A stretch of DNA of 64,000 bases from Spinellus fusiger (taxonomy: Eukaryota > Mucoromycota > Mucoromycetes > Mucorales > Phycomycetaceae). Made by a program: the position numbers and the translations under genes. This document shows, piece by piece, positions 34,728-46,550 of this stretch; the stretch's first letter is position 1; the number at the start of each line of letters is the position of its first letter. A model generated the notes under the pieces. It had not been told where the DNA came from and did not search any database. It saw only the letters and a program-made list of their open reading frames with translations. The stretch spans positions 1-64,000 of the forward strand of contig JALLLS010000099.1 of assembly GCA_025094145.1 (NCBI GenBank), read 5' to 3'.

Positions 34728-37275
34728 ATGTCCCTCACCACCATCAACTTCAAGAAGAATGAAATTCCCACCTGCACTGTCTGCCAAAAGACATTTAAGA
34801 CCAAGGGAAATCTGAAATCACACCTTTCTACTCATAAAATGTAAGGATAATCTCAAGTCTAAAAGTAATGTTGCTCATTCTCTACTATGAATAGTTCTAT
34901 GCCTGAGTCTTCTTCTGGGTATTTATTGTAGAAACAGAAGCATAGAATGATAAGAACCAAGCTCATCATGATTTCTTTCTATTGTTTACAGACCTCTCCC
35001 CACCATCACCACAGTCTTCCATATAAAAAAGAAAGGTGATGATGACCAGGAGTTTGTTGTTGAGAACAAAGATGTGCTTGGGGAAGAACCTCTTTGGGCT
35101 GCTGGAGAAGAGGATTTCAACAGCAGCAGCAATGCTTTCAAGAAGGCTGCCTTTGTGGAGGGCATATTTCCATTTGCCTCAAGATTAAAAATGATCTTCC
35201 ACCATTTCTTTTCTGAGAACAAAAGTTGTTTCTCAAAGGCACTTGCAGGAAAGGTTATGTCTTTGTGTCAGAACGTAAGAGATGCCACTCTTGCCAACCC
35301 CCAAGAAAAGATGCCTGCCTTGGACAAGATTCTTAATCTTGAAAAAAGAGCAAAGAGCAACGTCCCCAAGTTTCCCACTACCACCCACCAAGTTGCAGTG
35401 GTAAAAAAGTGCAAGGGCTTGCCCCCTACCACTACCACCCAGGAGTTCTCTATGAACAAACCCTCCAAACATTTAAGGCTGCTCACCACCAACCCCCTCA
35501 AAACAACAATGCTCTCTGCCTTGCCAGACAGAACACCTGAACAGAGTGTTTTGCCTCAGCAAGGGGAGAAATGGAAGACACACCTGCTATTCCAGCACCC
35601 AATGGTCACTGTCACCATTAACAACATTTCTGTGGATCTCTGGGTGAAAGATCTAGTATATGCCTCTCCAGGTAAAAGTGTAACCTCACTATACAAGCTT
35701 GCCTTCTTTTTCATGTCAAGCAGTAGATTGATGGCCAATACCTATGAAGAAGCATCTGGTTTGTCTTCTGTCAGAAGCATTGTCATTCTAGACATTGTGA
35801 AAGACATTTGACTTTTCAACAACACCCACTCAAAAAAATTGTTACAAGTACCACCAACCCCAACAGACAGTTCATTCCAGTAAAAACTGTGCCTCTGAAC
35901 TTGTTCTTGGATGATACAAGTGGCAATACAACCAAAAAGTGGAACAAGTTTGAGAGTTGTGTGATGTCTCTTGCAGCAATGCCATTCAAAGAACAGTGTA
36001 AGGTTGAGAATCTGTTCTTTGTCTGCACCAGCAACAAGCTGTCAATCACAGAGATGCTTCCAGAGTTTGTGAAGGACCTTGGAGCCTTGGAGAAAGGTGT
36101 GGAGATGTTCAATGTGGAGTATGGCAAACCTGTTCTTGGTGTTGCAAAACATCTTGTGGTTGGCATGGTGCCATTTTATGCCAAGAAAGAAGTGAAGCAG
36201 TTGGAAGAAAGATTCTTCAACTACAACTTGAAGGCTTTCACAAGAAAGCACCATACTCCATTTCGCCTGTGTGAATCTTATCTTGAAAGAGACTACAAGA
36301 TCATCATCCAGCAGATGCCTACCATCCTGTGTGATCTCACCCAAAAAAGATTTATAAGCAACAACAAATCAAAAGCAATTATCCTTGATTGTTTTGTCAA
36401 GCTTGGTTTGCTTGTATCTCTTCTCTACATGCAGGATATTGAGGCATGTCTGAACATCTATGTGGACAAGGTCAGATCTGCTACAAAAAAGTTGGTTGCT
36501 TTTATTATCATGTATGATGATTTGCCAGCTCCAAGTGCATCTGCAAAGAAGACAATCATCAGCAACACCTTGAAGCTGCATCTCCTCCACCACCTGTACA
36601 AAGATATCTTGTGGTTTGGTTCACCTGTTTGATACGAAACAGAGAGAGGTGAACAATACAACAAGTTTATCTGAGAACACATACTGCACACCAACAGGCA
36701 GTCACCTTCTTGGGATGTTGCTGTGTCTTTTGAAAAGAAGTGTATCTTGACACACATCTTTCAGGGTGGGTACTGGCAGGTACCAGGCCACAGTGGTCTC
36801 TTTACTGCTGGTGCTGAAGTGAAACTGTTTCAGCACATACGTCCTCTTGTTCTGTCTTGTGAGCTTGCAGACAACAACTGCACCTCCAAAAGAATAGTTG
36901 TTGGTCTGGCCGGTCTCTTTTCCTTTTTTCTGGTGCTTTGCCTGTCTTTGGTAAGGTTGTTACCATTGACAAAAGGGAGAATATGGCCACCTTTCTTTCC
37001 TAAAACTTCCAACTTGTCTTTGGTAAGAATTCAACCACCCACCCTCAACATCTTGCCTTGGCTGCAGGTCCTGATTCTTTCTCTCTTTTTTCCTTGGGTT
37101 TAAAAGATAGCATTGGAAACAATGTTATCTTCCCATTGAACACCACCATTGAGGTAGCCCTCAACAAGATAGTTGTTGAACAAGTTGTAGACATTGTGTC
37201 AATAAATGAATGCACTGTTCTCAACACAAGTAAGTTTGGCTCTCTCTTTTGGACAATGACTACTAGAGTTAATTG
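34728..37275 (+). pseudogene. Plavaka-like transposase of element 2, catalytic core deleted
   Basis: Exon 1 (34728-34840) encodes the same C2H2 finger as element 1, and the intron ends at TTTACAG before 34992. The main frame is open from 34992 to a stop at 35809-35811, shifts, and continues from about 35808 to 36632 with PLNLFLDDTSGNTTKKWNKF and VAKHLVVGMVPFYAKKEV. Compared with element 1, 107 codons are missing between YGKPVLG and VAKHLV, including ADNPMHAA and CRKC and the block through PVEILHTILLG. The end (FQGGYWQVPG, then NTSKFGSLFWTMTT) is shifted. It cannot be catalytic. Confidence 0.85.
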
Positions 37276-37431
37276 AGTGCAAGTCCCACAATAAATATTT
37301 TTTTAAAACATTGTTATGCTGCAAATACTGTGGGCTTAAGGATAACAAATTATGCTAAGAGAAGAATATCAGTGACTGAGTTGTAATTTTGGGGTGATTC
37401 TTGTTCTATTTTTTGTCTTTACAGCCAATCA

Positions 37432-38671
37432 ATGGCTCTTCCCAATAAAACTCTGGAAGGCACCCCTAAGCAACCACCATTGCCTACTACAACTACCACC
37501 ACACTAACCACCAGGATTCCACCTATATCCTATGCCAGGGCTGCTTAAAAAAGTATCACTACCACCTTCACTTCTGTGTGCACAGAGGTAGTCATTTCAG
37601 AGAAGGACCCACTTGCACTCCTCCATCAATGGCAGTTAGGCACCACTGCCCATTCAGTCTTCTACTCTGTGCCCACCAAAGACACTGTCTTCAGAAGACA
37701 GTTCTGGGATGCCTTGCGCACACTCTTCCCCTGAGGAACTAACCATGGCATTAGTGTCCAGGAAAAGAATGGCAAGGAGACAGTGGAAGTCCACTTGCCC
37801 AACCAAGCTGCTTGTGAGCAAGCTATTTCTTCTCCCCTCATCCTGAATGGTCCCTCTGTCTTTGCCTTTTCTGCCATGTCTGCTGTAGACAAATTGTTGA
37901 AGGTGAATCTCACCAAGTTTCCCTTTGGAAGCTACCTTGATATCAAGGAAATTTTTTTGCTTTGCCTCTTCTTTTGGCTCCATACAGGAGATGGTCTTGT
38001 ACAAAGAAGATGGTTTCTTTTGTGGTGCAGGCTATGTTTACATAGCACGTCCACCCAACACCAACAAAACCCTGCTTCCCCTCCAGCACCGCATTTCCTA
38101 CAATGCCACCACCACCATCCTGGCCACATGGATTTGCATGGGTGTCCATTGCAGATACTGTAAAGAAATGGGCCACAATGTGGACAACTGCCCTGTGCAC
38201 CCCAAAGAGGGTCACAGCTGCTACTCTTGTGGAGAGAAAGGGCACTTACAGGTTAAGTGTACAAGAGTCCCTGCTGCTGAGGCACTCCCCAACACCTGCC
38301 AATGCAAAATGGCTAAGAAGCCAGAGATCCCCCTGTCCCCTCCCTCACCCACCACCATCCCTGCAGCAGTGCCTGCCAGTATGGCTGTGTCCAAGCCTGT
38401 GATTGCAGTGACAGCCCAGAAGACTCTGGTGAAGGCACAACCACCAGCCTTCCCTAACCCACCCAACACCCACTACACCACCCCAGCCACTAATGATGTT
38501 CCTCTGCTTACCAAGCAAACAGTGTTTGAAGGGTACAAGCATGTGGATACTTCAAACCAAGAAGAGTTCTATGTGGACCCTCATGCTGATAATAATGAAG
38601 AGAAAAAAGAGGACTCAGACCTTGAGATGAGAAGTGAAGATGAAGAGGAGACCCCACCACTTTCTTTATGA
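37432..38671 (+). pseudogene. LINE-3 ORF1 with two CCHC knuckles
   Basis: ATG at 37432 opens MALPNKTLEGTPKQPP and a Thr/Pro-rich N-terminus. In-frame TAA (about 37546) and TGA (about 37732) interrupt it. A shift near 37950 leads to the frame that ends at 38671. That part has CRYCKEMGHNVDNC (CX2CX4HX4C) and CYSCGEKGHLQVKC knuckles around 38152-38265, then a Pro/Ala-rich linker and an acidic C-terminus (EEKKEDSDLEMRSEDEEE). It is the gag-like RNA-binding protein of the LINE. Confidence 0.88.
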
Positions 38672-41600
38672 TTAGAGTAGCCTCTATGAATTGCAGAGGG
38701 CTGGTGAAAACTGGCCACTCCAACACATGCTCCTTATACATCAGATACCTACACTCCATAAAACTTGACATCCATGCCCTACAAGAAACTCATGCCTCCA
38801 CCTTCTCTATGCAACATACCTTTGACCAATAATTCTGCTCCTCCTCCTCCTCACTATAGTCACCTCACTGTGGCCTAGTCTCATTATCCTCTGACATTAC
38901 ATTCACTAACCCTCTCTTTAGCCTCTGTGGCCGCTGCATTACTGCTACAGTGGTGCATGCCAACAAGCTCTTCCTTCCTTTTTATATCTGTATGATATAT
39001 GCTCCGGCTACTTGCAAAGATTGCTATGCTTTCCTTTCTTCCCTCCTCACCAACAGACACCTTCTTCCCTCATCCCCTGCCAACTTTATATTGTTGGGTG
39101 ATTTCAATTACTCATACACCTCCACCACCTCTCCTTCAAGACAAGCACCAACTCCATGGTTACAGTATATAGAGTCTTTCTTTAATGATTCTGTTACTGC
39201 CAAGGGAGATAAACCCCTTCCAACCTTTCACCATTCCTTTTCTTCATCCACCATTGACTACATCTTCACCACTCCCAACATCTTCTCTTCTTGTTCTTCC
39301 TCCTTCATCACATATATCAACCAGCTTTGGTCTGATCATTGCTTGGTATCTGCATTCTTCCTTTTCCCTGCCACTCATGCCCTTGGTAAAGGCCACTGGC
39401 ATGCCAATCCTTGTCTTGCCCATAACTCTTCTTTTACCATCAAACTCAACATGCTCATTACTAACTACTTCCTAACCCTATCACCAATGGATTCTCCACA
39501 GATCCAATGGGATAACCACAAGAAGTCAGTCTGTCATCTCATTCAGTCCTTTAACCACCATCCCTCCAACAACCTTGCCTCTCAGGAGAAACTCTTGCAG
39601 AGCAAGCATGATTGCCTCATCCACAAATTCCACCACTTTCCTTCCCAGAACTTCCAGCTGCCAGTCATTGAACAAATGCTGCAGTCTGTCCAGAAAGAAT
39701 GGGTAGAGAACCAGGCTCTCAGAGCTGGTCAACACTGGAGAGAGCAGGGAGAAACCTCTGCTGGGTATTTGAAGCATACCATCACCACCTGCCAATCCTG
39801 CAAGAATATGCCCAGCCTTTGCCACCCTATGCACAGATCCTGATGATATGACAGAAGCAGCAGCAGCATTCTATGACCAACTTTATGCTCCTGACCCTGT
39901 TTCTGATTTGGCCATCCACAATGTTCTATACCATATGCCCCCAACCTCACTCTTCATCCATCCTTGTCTTCTCTTCTTTCTGCTTGTTTTTCACTAGCTG
40001 AGATCTGTTTGGCTGCCTCTTGTGCTCCAGCTACCAGTAGTCCTGGCCCTGATGGCTTGCCTTATGAGATTTTGGTTCTCATCATCACCCACCCCTCCTG
40101 CTCCTTCCTGGTGGATAGAGTATATAATCAGGCACTTCTCTTGGGGATTTTCCCTGCCTCATGGCAAGAGACTTGTCTCACTCTGCTGCCAAAGAAAGGA
40201 GACCTTTCTGACTTGAAGAACTGGCACCCCATCACACTCATTAACACTGACACCAAGGTCTTCACTAGGTTGATCAGTGGCCATATGATCCCAGCTGCAG
40301 GTACAATTGTCTCACCCTACCAAACTGGTTTTGTTTGTGGATGGTTCATTGTGGATAATGGTCTTCTTACCAAGGCCATTATGGAGCAGGCCCATATCCA
40401 GAACTCTCCAGCCATAGGACTCTTGTTGGACCAGGAGAAGGCTTATGACAGGGTTCACCCTGATTACCTATGCCAAGTCCTCTGTCACTTTTGTTTTCCC
40501 CCTCCACTCATTACCTGCATCCATAACCTCTTTTTTGCCACTAATATTAGAGTAAATGTCAATGGACATTTATCTCAACATGTCAAGCAATCTAGGGGTT
40601 TGCACCAAGGAGATCCTCTCTCACCAGTCCTCTTCAATCTTGCTTTTGAACCTCTTCTACGCAGACTACTGCATGATGACCAGTTCATTGGCTTCTCACA
40701 CCCACTTTCATTAACTCATCCAACCACTGCTCCTTCTCCTCCGCCACCACTACCTGTCAAATACCTTGCCTATGCCAAGAACCTCCTTGTCTTCCTTCCA
40801 GATCTGCCTCAACTCCACCATCTCAACACCCACCTCAACACCTATGCCACTGCCTCCAATGCCAGAATCAATATGCACAAAACAGAAGCCTTTTTTTTGT
40901 CTGGATCACCACAACCAACATGGACTACAGTGCTTCAATAATGCAATATAGCTTCATGGCATGATTGCTACTCTCCTTCCCCTCACCAATACTTGGGTTT
41001 CCCTCTCTACAACTCCTCCAAACAGAAACAATCCTTCCCTGACACTCTCCTTTCCTCCATTCACTCTTCCTCCAACATTCATCTTTCTTGTGCTCTCCAT
41101 CTGTGGAAGGGCAACTGTCCTCAACACCCTCATTCTCTCCAAGTTATGGCATGTTCTCTATGTTATTTCTGTCCCTCTCACCTTCCTCACCCAAATTTGC
41201 TCCTTGATGTCAAAATTCCTCCAGCATAGGATGTTTCCTCTGGTCAAGCTTGCCACCATGTGTGTCCCTCTCTGCAGAGGTGGTCTAGGTATCCTGGATC
41301 CTGGCCTTCAGCAAGCAGCCCTGCAGCTTTGGTGGCTAGCACCTATGATGTCCTCTTCCTTGCTGTCCAGTTTGGTTCCTCCTTGGTTGTCTTTCTCTCT
41401 TCAGCAAGCAGCCCCCAACACCAACCCCACCTCATCCTCCTATGCCCCAACCTTTGACCCACCACCTATTGCCATATGGACAGCCCTTCCACAATATCTT
41501 TGCTGCCATTGACACTATGCCCCACAGCTTTCTTTCTGCCGTTCCAAATATTCAACATGTCTCACCCTTCTGCTGTCCTTTACATGCACCCCAGTCCCAT

Positions 41601-42245
41601 CCTCCACCCTCTTCCCTTGTTCATGGTGCCACCTTCTGGTATCCAATGCCTTTATCACTGATATGGCATCAGGGTTACTGTGCAGATGGCTCCCGACAGA
41701 GATACTAAGATTGCCATACATCATATGCAAGTTTTTCTGGCAACTCAACACACACTCTCGTTTCCTACACCCTTTCCTTCTTTGCACCACTTTCCCTCCC
41801 AAGCAAATATACCACCTTCATCCAGATCTTCCCCCCATCTTGGGTGACAGCATGGATCCACTTCCTTTCCTGTCAAGTCTTGTTGCCCCTCTCTCATGGT
41901 CTCGTCTGTCTTCTCGCTCCTTCTGCTGCCTATGCTCCTACCAAAACCCACCCTCTTCCCACCTATGACCCCCCACTAAACACCAAGCAGTGGCATTCCT
42001 TCTGGGCCTTCCCAATTCACACCAAGTCTGCACCCTATGGTTCCATATCTCCACAAGAAGCTCCCATTCTGCTCTCTTCTCCATACCATTATGCCTCTCT
42101 TTTCCCTACACCAATATGCCCTATATGCAACATTGAAGAGGATACATTGGAACATTTCCTCTTTCTATGCCCCATCAAGTTCTTGGTCTGGTCTTTGTGC
42201 TGGCTCATGCATTTCAACACTACCCTGAAACTGCCCAGCCTTTGA
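38669..42245 (+). pseudogene. LINE-3 ORF2: endonuclease, RT with mutated centre, knuckle
   Basis: ATG 38669 overlaps the ORF1 stop. The endonuclease begins MIRVASMNCRGLV and has LQETHAS, then a TAA at 38830; from 38950 it continues with LLGDFNYSY, TIDYIFTT and SDHCLVSAF. The RT (39964-40941) shows PGPDGLPYE, LLDQEKAYDRVHPDY and GLHQGDPLSPVLF, but the YADD centre reads YAKN (LAYAKNLLVFL). The C-terminal knuckle CPICNIEEDTLEHFLFLC lies at about 42115-42170. At least four stops or shifts are present. LDQEKAYDRV suggests an L1-like lineage, different from LINE-1 and LINE-2. Confidence 0.9.
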
Positions 42246-42799
42246 GAGGCCTTCTTCTCACTTTCCCTGCCAAGTTCCTGCTCTTGCTCTCCCTCTGTCA
42301 CCATCTTCAGCAGTTTCTTGCTCTCTATCTGGTGCCATCATTGGCTCAATGTTTTCCAGAACCAACCCTTCACCTCTTCTCTTGTTCTTTCCTCTGCCAA
42401 TAGACTCTTACAGGAATTCACAGCTGAAATGGACATTGATCTTCCTTCAGCAAAGGCTCTGCTCTCCCCCAAGCCCTAACATCATAAAACAGAAAAAAAA
42501 AATTCAAAATCTCAAAATCCAATAATTTAGAAAAAAAAACTAGTGACTCTCTACAACTACCACATAGATTTTCATAATAAAATTGAGCTCAGGTTCCTTT
42601 ATAAAAAAAATCTTTACAGCCAATTTTCTACTTTATAATTGCAAAGTCAATTATCTTTGTTCTGATAGGCAGGCAGAGTTTGAAATCGATCATCTGGACA
42701 ATAAAAAGGCATTTTCAAACATATTAGCCAATCATAAGAAGATTTTGATTTTATTCTCAGGATATTTCTTTTTATATCCCAAAAATCTTTGGGTGTGTA

Positions 42800-43318
42800 C
42801 AAAGAAAGATCCAAAATTTATTAAAGAGGTCTATCCTATGATATTTATACACAATATTTACAAAGGAATGCGAGTCCTCTATGTCTAGCTATTTCATTCT
42901 GAACTTCACTGCATCTCATGGCAATTTGAGCCAACTGATAGGCAAGAATGCCTATCACTACACTGTTGATAACCTTAGTGCCCTTTATTACACAATCAAT
43001 TACTTAAAACCCAGATTGGTTCAATAAAAATAAGAGCCAAAGGCTCCATACTGTTAAAAAAAACCCAAAGGCAAAAGGTGTGGTTTCGGAATGTAATTGA
43101 TATATTTCTCAAATTGCTTCTGCTATGAATTGAGCAGGCTTATATACTTTTTCTTCTAAGCTACATCGACTACTTTTCACAATAACAAGTCTTATGGGGA
43201 TTCAGGGCTGTATGTTCTTCATCCCCTATTTCCCAACAATACAAAAAAAAAGATTCTGTCCCTGAAAGTCTGTTAAGGGAAGATTATTGTCCATACATTT
43301 TTTTTTGAAGAGAATGCT
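42800..43318. other. Gene-free flank of Plavaka element 2
   Basis: No ORF of note. 42967-43000 repeats sequence from 10621-10660. AT-rich, with an A-run near 43052 and 43242. Confidence 0.5.
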
Positions 43319-43574
43319 TGTTAAATTCGAAAGGGAATTAATCAGACTCAAAACGAGATACTTTTATTAAAACAATTTTGACATGTCTATTTATACTAAA
43401 TAGACAAGTGGCTGTGTACTGAATATGATCTATTACTGTTTTAGGATGCTTGTCAAATAATGGCCTGTTCAGTAGACTTTAATATGCGGTGTCTTAACTA
43501 TGAATTACGTCGTAGAAAGGAGACGACTTAATAATCGGTCTGTGACTGCTACCGTTGTCTTCATGATTACAACA
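43319..43574 (-). repeat. Solo family-B LTR, TSD ATGCT, CpG intact
   Basis: 256 bp between ATGCT at 43314-43318 and 43575-43579, an exact TSD. On the minus strand it reads TGTTGTAATC to TTTAACA. It has eight CpG sites that are TpG or CpA in the 4927 and 10745 copies. It marks the edge between TE-rich and genic DNA and is probably the youngest family-B copy here. Confidence 0.94.
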
Positions 43575-44072
43575 ATGCTATTGAATAGTTAGTCCTATAT
43601 CAGTTATGCCTTGGGAAAAAATGTATATAAGCAGTCTTGAGATTCACAGAATGAAGTCTTTAAGAAATATAACTTTTACCTACATAACACGCCTCTTGTT
43701 TATTGGGTTTTTGAACAATGGCAATCAGTGCAAACACAGAACAAAAACAGAGGAAAAAAATACAAAAGGAAGCAAGCTGCGAGTAAGAAAACAGTCTACT
43801 ACCTTAGTATTCAAAGTCAATGATACTTGGCAGTGAATGGCAGTTTGTTGACTGACGGTTCAATTAAATAAAATGTACAACTTTCTTTACTGAATGATAA
43901 TGAGTTAAATCTACAATGGATCTTTAAACTTAATAGGATTTGACGCTATAGGCACATTCATAATCATTTCAATGCCACCACTAAAATGTAAGATTGTCAT
44001 ATTGGGTCATGGTAACTATCTATTGATAATCAAGTATGTATAATGCAGTATGTGTTACTAATATATAGACTA
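43575..44072. other. Stretch between the last LTR and the Mtf1-like gene
   Basis: 43600-43720 resembles part of the putative family-D LTR (shared AAATATA-CTTTTA and TTTTTGAACA segments). 43840-44072 would hold the 3' UTR of the minus-strand gene. No ORF is convincing. Confidence 0.45.
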
Positions 44073-45660
44073 TTAATATTGGGTTACATCTTCAAATAAG
44101 ACTCTGGGGCGTAGTGGCCATTGATCAAATTTGACAGATACTTCATTCAGCTGTTCAGCTGTCATGTTTCCTACGCTTACTGAGGCATCAAAAGACAGAC
44201 GTCCAATAAGAATATCTGCACCTGGACCAAGTGTTCTAGATGGAGAAAACACAGATGATGATGATTATATAATTCAACTTGGGTTCAAGGCTTACTTGAT
44301 CATTTTACTTAATGGTTGACGCTGCATAACAAACAAATGCTTCAAAACATATTCGAAAACATCCCAATGAGCTAAATAAACAAAAGGTGTTTAGATACAT
44401 CAGCAGCTTTTTCTGTAGAGTGTTTTACATGTCACTTTGGATTTTTCATGAGGCACAAAATGGACCAAGCAATAAGGATTCTATAATAATAGATAGTGTT
44501 AGATAATAGTCATAGTCATAGTAATAGAAAGTGGGATTTAATATCCATCCTTGACATATGCCACAGACTTACATGAGGATAGAATGCATTCTTGTCAGAT
44601 ACATAGACCAGGTTTATATCAGTACATGCCTCAGCCACCACACTCATTTTGCAGCGTTTACTTGAGCCTGGAGGAGATGCGATTTTCTATGGTACCACAG
44701 CAAGTTAATCATCATGCCATATTCATAGGAATAGTATGTACACTGTACAGAGTCTCGGGCATCCACATGGCCATTTCTATGCGACCCATGGTGTAAATGG
44801 CCATTTTATTATTGATGCATGAGGCAAATTGGGCCAACAACTGCTCGCCCTTGACACTGCATGGCATTGTGCCCGTAAAGAGCAAGTCCCGTCTTACTGA
44901 TATTCATGTTTAATAGGTCTTGTTTGTTTATAGTGTGTGTTTGTAGATTACCTTCAGACCAGTCTTTTGATTCTGTCTCTCCCAAGTAGTTATCTTTTTT
45001 CAATTCATTGTAAGTCTCCCAGTTATAGCCATCGAGCCTTAATAAGTTGATGGCATTGCTAGGATGCTCTACAACGGTCTTTTTTTTTAAAGAAAGAAAG
45101 ATAAAACATCAGCCATCAATGCATTCCAACAGAGTGGGGAGATCCAATAGGTATAAAGTAAGGTGAGTCTATACCTCCATGTGTGTGTAATAAGGCAAAC
45201 TTGGTTCCATTGAAACTATTTTCTTGAACCCATAGTTTGCCAATGCTGTTGTCCAGACACCAAGGCCTGGTATCCATAAAAATATTAGTTAGAAAGTGTA
45301 TATATCCATGCAGTCTTTCTTAGTGTATTTGACAGGTTATTGATATACATGGAGTGTATATTGTAAATATAAATTTCTATGAAATTCACCTGGATAAATT
45401 TCCACAGCAGACATTGTTTCAGGGTTCTTAATATTCAGTTTTGCAAGTGCCTCTTCTAAGAAAAGAAAAAAGGCCCAGTGAGTACTCCCTCTATTTCTCT
45501 CTTTCTTTCTCCCTCTCCCTCTCTATTTCTGATTCTTACCTGCCACCTTGTAAGACGCCAGCGTAGACCGAGGGGGTTTAGCGGACCCTCTTAATCTCAG
45601 CTGCTTAGTCCAGCTGAGCATACTTGGGACCTTGGGTATGGTTTGATGAAGACAGTTCAT
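44073..45660 (-). CDS. mtf1: Mitochondrial transcription factor B / Mtf1-like protein
   Basis: About eight exons on the minus strand join in frame through GT...AG introns of roughly 55-120 nt. The protein starts MNCLHQTIPKVPSML (basic, Ser-rich, a likely mitochondrial presequence). It then has a Rossmann SAM-binding motif AVEIYPGLGVWTTAL and the acidic strand-2 residue in IVSMEPSLPYY. Later come LLFTGTMPCSVKGEQLL, a helical block with MAIYTMGRIEMAMW, and the C-terminal signature HWDVFEYVLKHLFVMQRQ and LIGRLSFDAS. This is the family of rRNA adenine dimethyltransferase-like factors (yeast Mtf1, animal TFB2M) that help mitochondrial RNA polymerase open promoters. The catalytic NPPY-like methylase motif is not seen, as expected of Mtf1-type members. 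Stop TAA is at 44073-44075. It shares an intergenic region with the divergent Spf1-type gene. Confidence 0.85.
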
Positions 45661-46550
45661 GACAGGCAGTACTTGTACTTTCAATAGGAAATGAACTTCT
45701 TTTGACCTGGAAAAGATTGAGTGTCTAAGCCACCACCATTTCAAAGAGGAAAGAATCAATGCAAGATACAGGGAGGGCTGTCTATCTTATGCCATGGTGA
45801 CTCAGAGGTGTGTGTGTAGACTATAGGATTATGGACACCTCTGAAGTATGTACTGATGAGGTATACACTCCAGACACATCTCCATAGAGTAGATATCATT
45901 GATAAGAGGCTGTCTTATGCTTATTCTCTTTTTATTTTATCAATGCATTCATAGTCTTGTTGGGACTGCAGTGTTGGAAAGAAGAAATTAGGAACAGTCC
46001 CAATGCCCAACAAGGACCCACAGTAATTGTCTGTATTAGCATAGGCATTAGGCTACAGGAAAATAGCCTTGAAATATAGAAGAAAGTATAAGATCTTTTA
46101 TTGGTAGGACATTGGCAGCCCTGATCCAATCTCATTTTTTATTCTTGTCCCCAAGTATTTCCTTTCTGCCTGTGGATTCCTAACACTCTCTAATAAACCA
46201 AGACTCTTGTTTCCATGACTACACTCTTCTTTTATTTTTCTATTTTATTTTTCTTATCGTCTCTTTTGCCTCTGAAGCACTCACTTGGAACAGACAATCC
46301 AATTCTCTTTCTTCTTTACCAATCATAAGGTATTATTTCAATCACAGAGCAAGGCGACACTGTGACGCGGCTAATTCCTACAGTCGATCTGTCCAATACC
46401 ACTTCTAAGTCCACAGCGCGTCTGCCAATAAAAAAAAAGAAAAAAGAAAATAGGGGAGGAACGCAAGGCCTCTTTCTGTTGAACACCCTTTGGCAAGCAT
46501 GTAAGAGAGGTGTTTCCTCCCTGTTGAAGAATAAAGGAATCTGATGTAGT
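45661..46550. promoter_or_regulatory. Divergent promoter region, mtf1 / spf1
   Basis: About 890 bp separate the two divergent start codons. A 60-codon ORF at 46362-46544 upstream of the ATPase has a lysine run and no resemblance to anything known; it could be leader sequence. Nothing else coding is convincing here. No clear TATA box is seen. Confidence 0.5.

Larger units (their letters stand above)
37430..42610 (+). mobile_element. LINE-3 (my label) in the 3' part of Plavaka element 2
   Basis: TCTTTACAGCCAAT occurs at 37416-37429 and 42611-42624, an exact 14-bp TSD. The insert is 5181 bp: ORF1 starts 2 nt from the 5' end, ORF2 follows at about 38671, and the tail ends in ATAAAAAAAA. The long TSD and A-rich tail mean target-primed reverse transcription. 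The insertion disrupts the splice acceptor region of the transposase's last exon. Confidence 0.95.
33796..42797 (+). mobile_element. Plavaka-like DNA transposon, element 2, carrying a LINE
   Basis: 9002 bp with inverted repeats CACACCCAAAGATTTTTCTGG (left) and CACACCCAAAGATTTTTGGG (right, complement), flanked by TA at 33794-33795 and 42798-42799. The transposase gene is on the plus strand (34728-37275). A complete LINE (37430-42610) sits in the 3' spliced part; without it the element is about 3.8 kb, close to element 1. Confidence 0.92.

Noticed and set aside
37783..42403. Many 60-130 codon ORFs on both strands inside 37.4-42.5 kb
   Set aside because: They overlap the LINE-3 ORF1/ORF2 remnants in other frames and show no motifs of their own.
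46362..46544. 60-aa ORF upstream of spf1 as a separate gene
   Set aside because: No conserved features, includes an AAAAAAAAAG run, and lies in the likely 5' leader or promoter.
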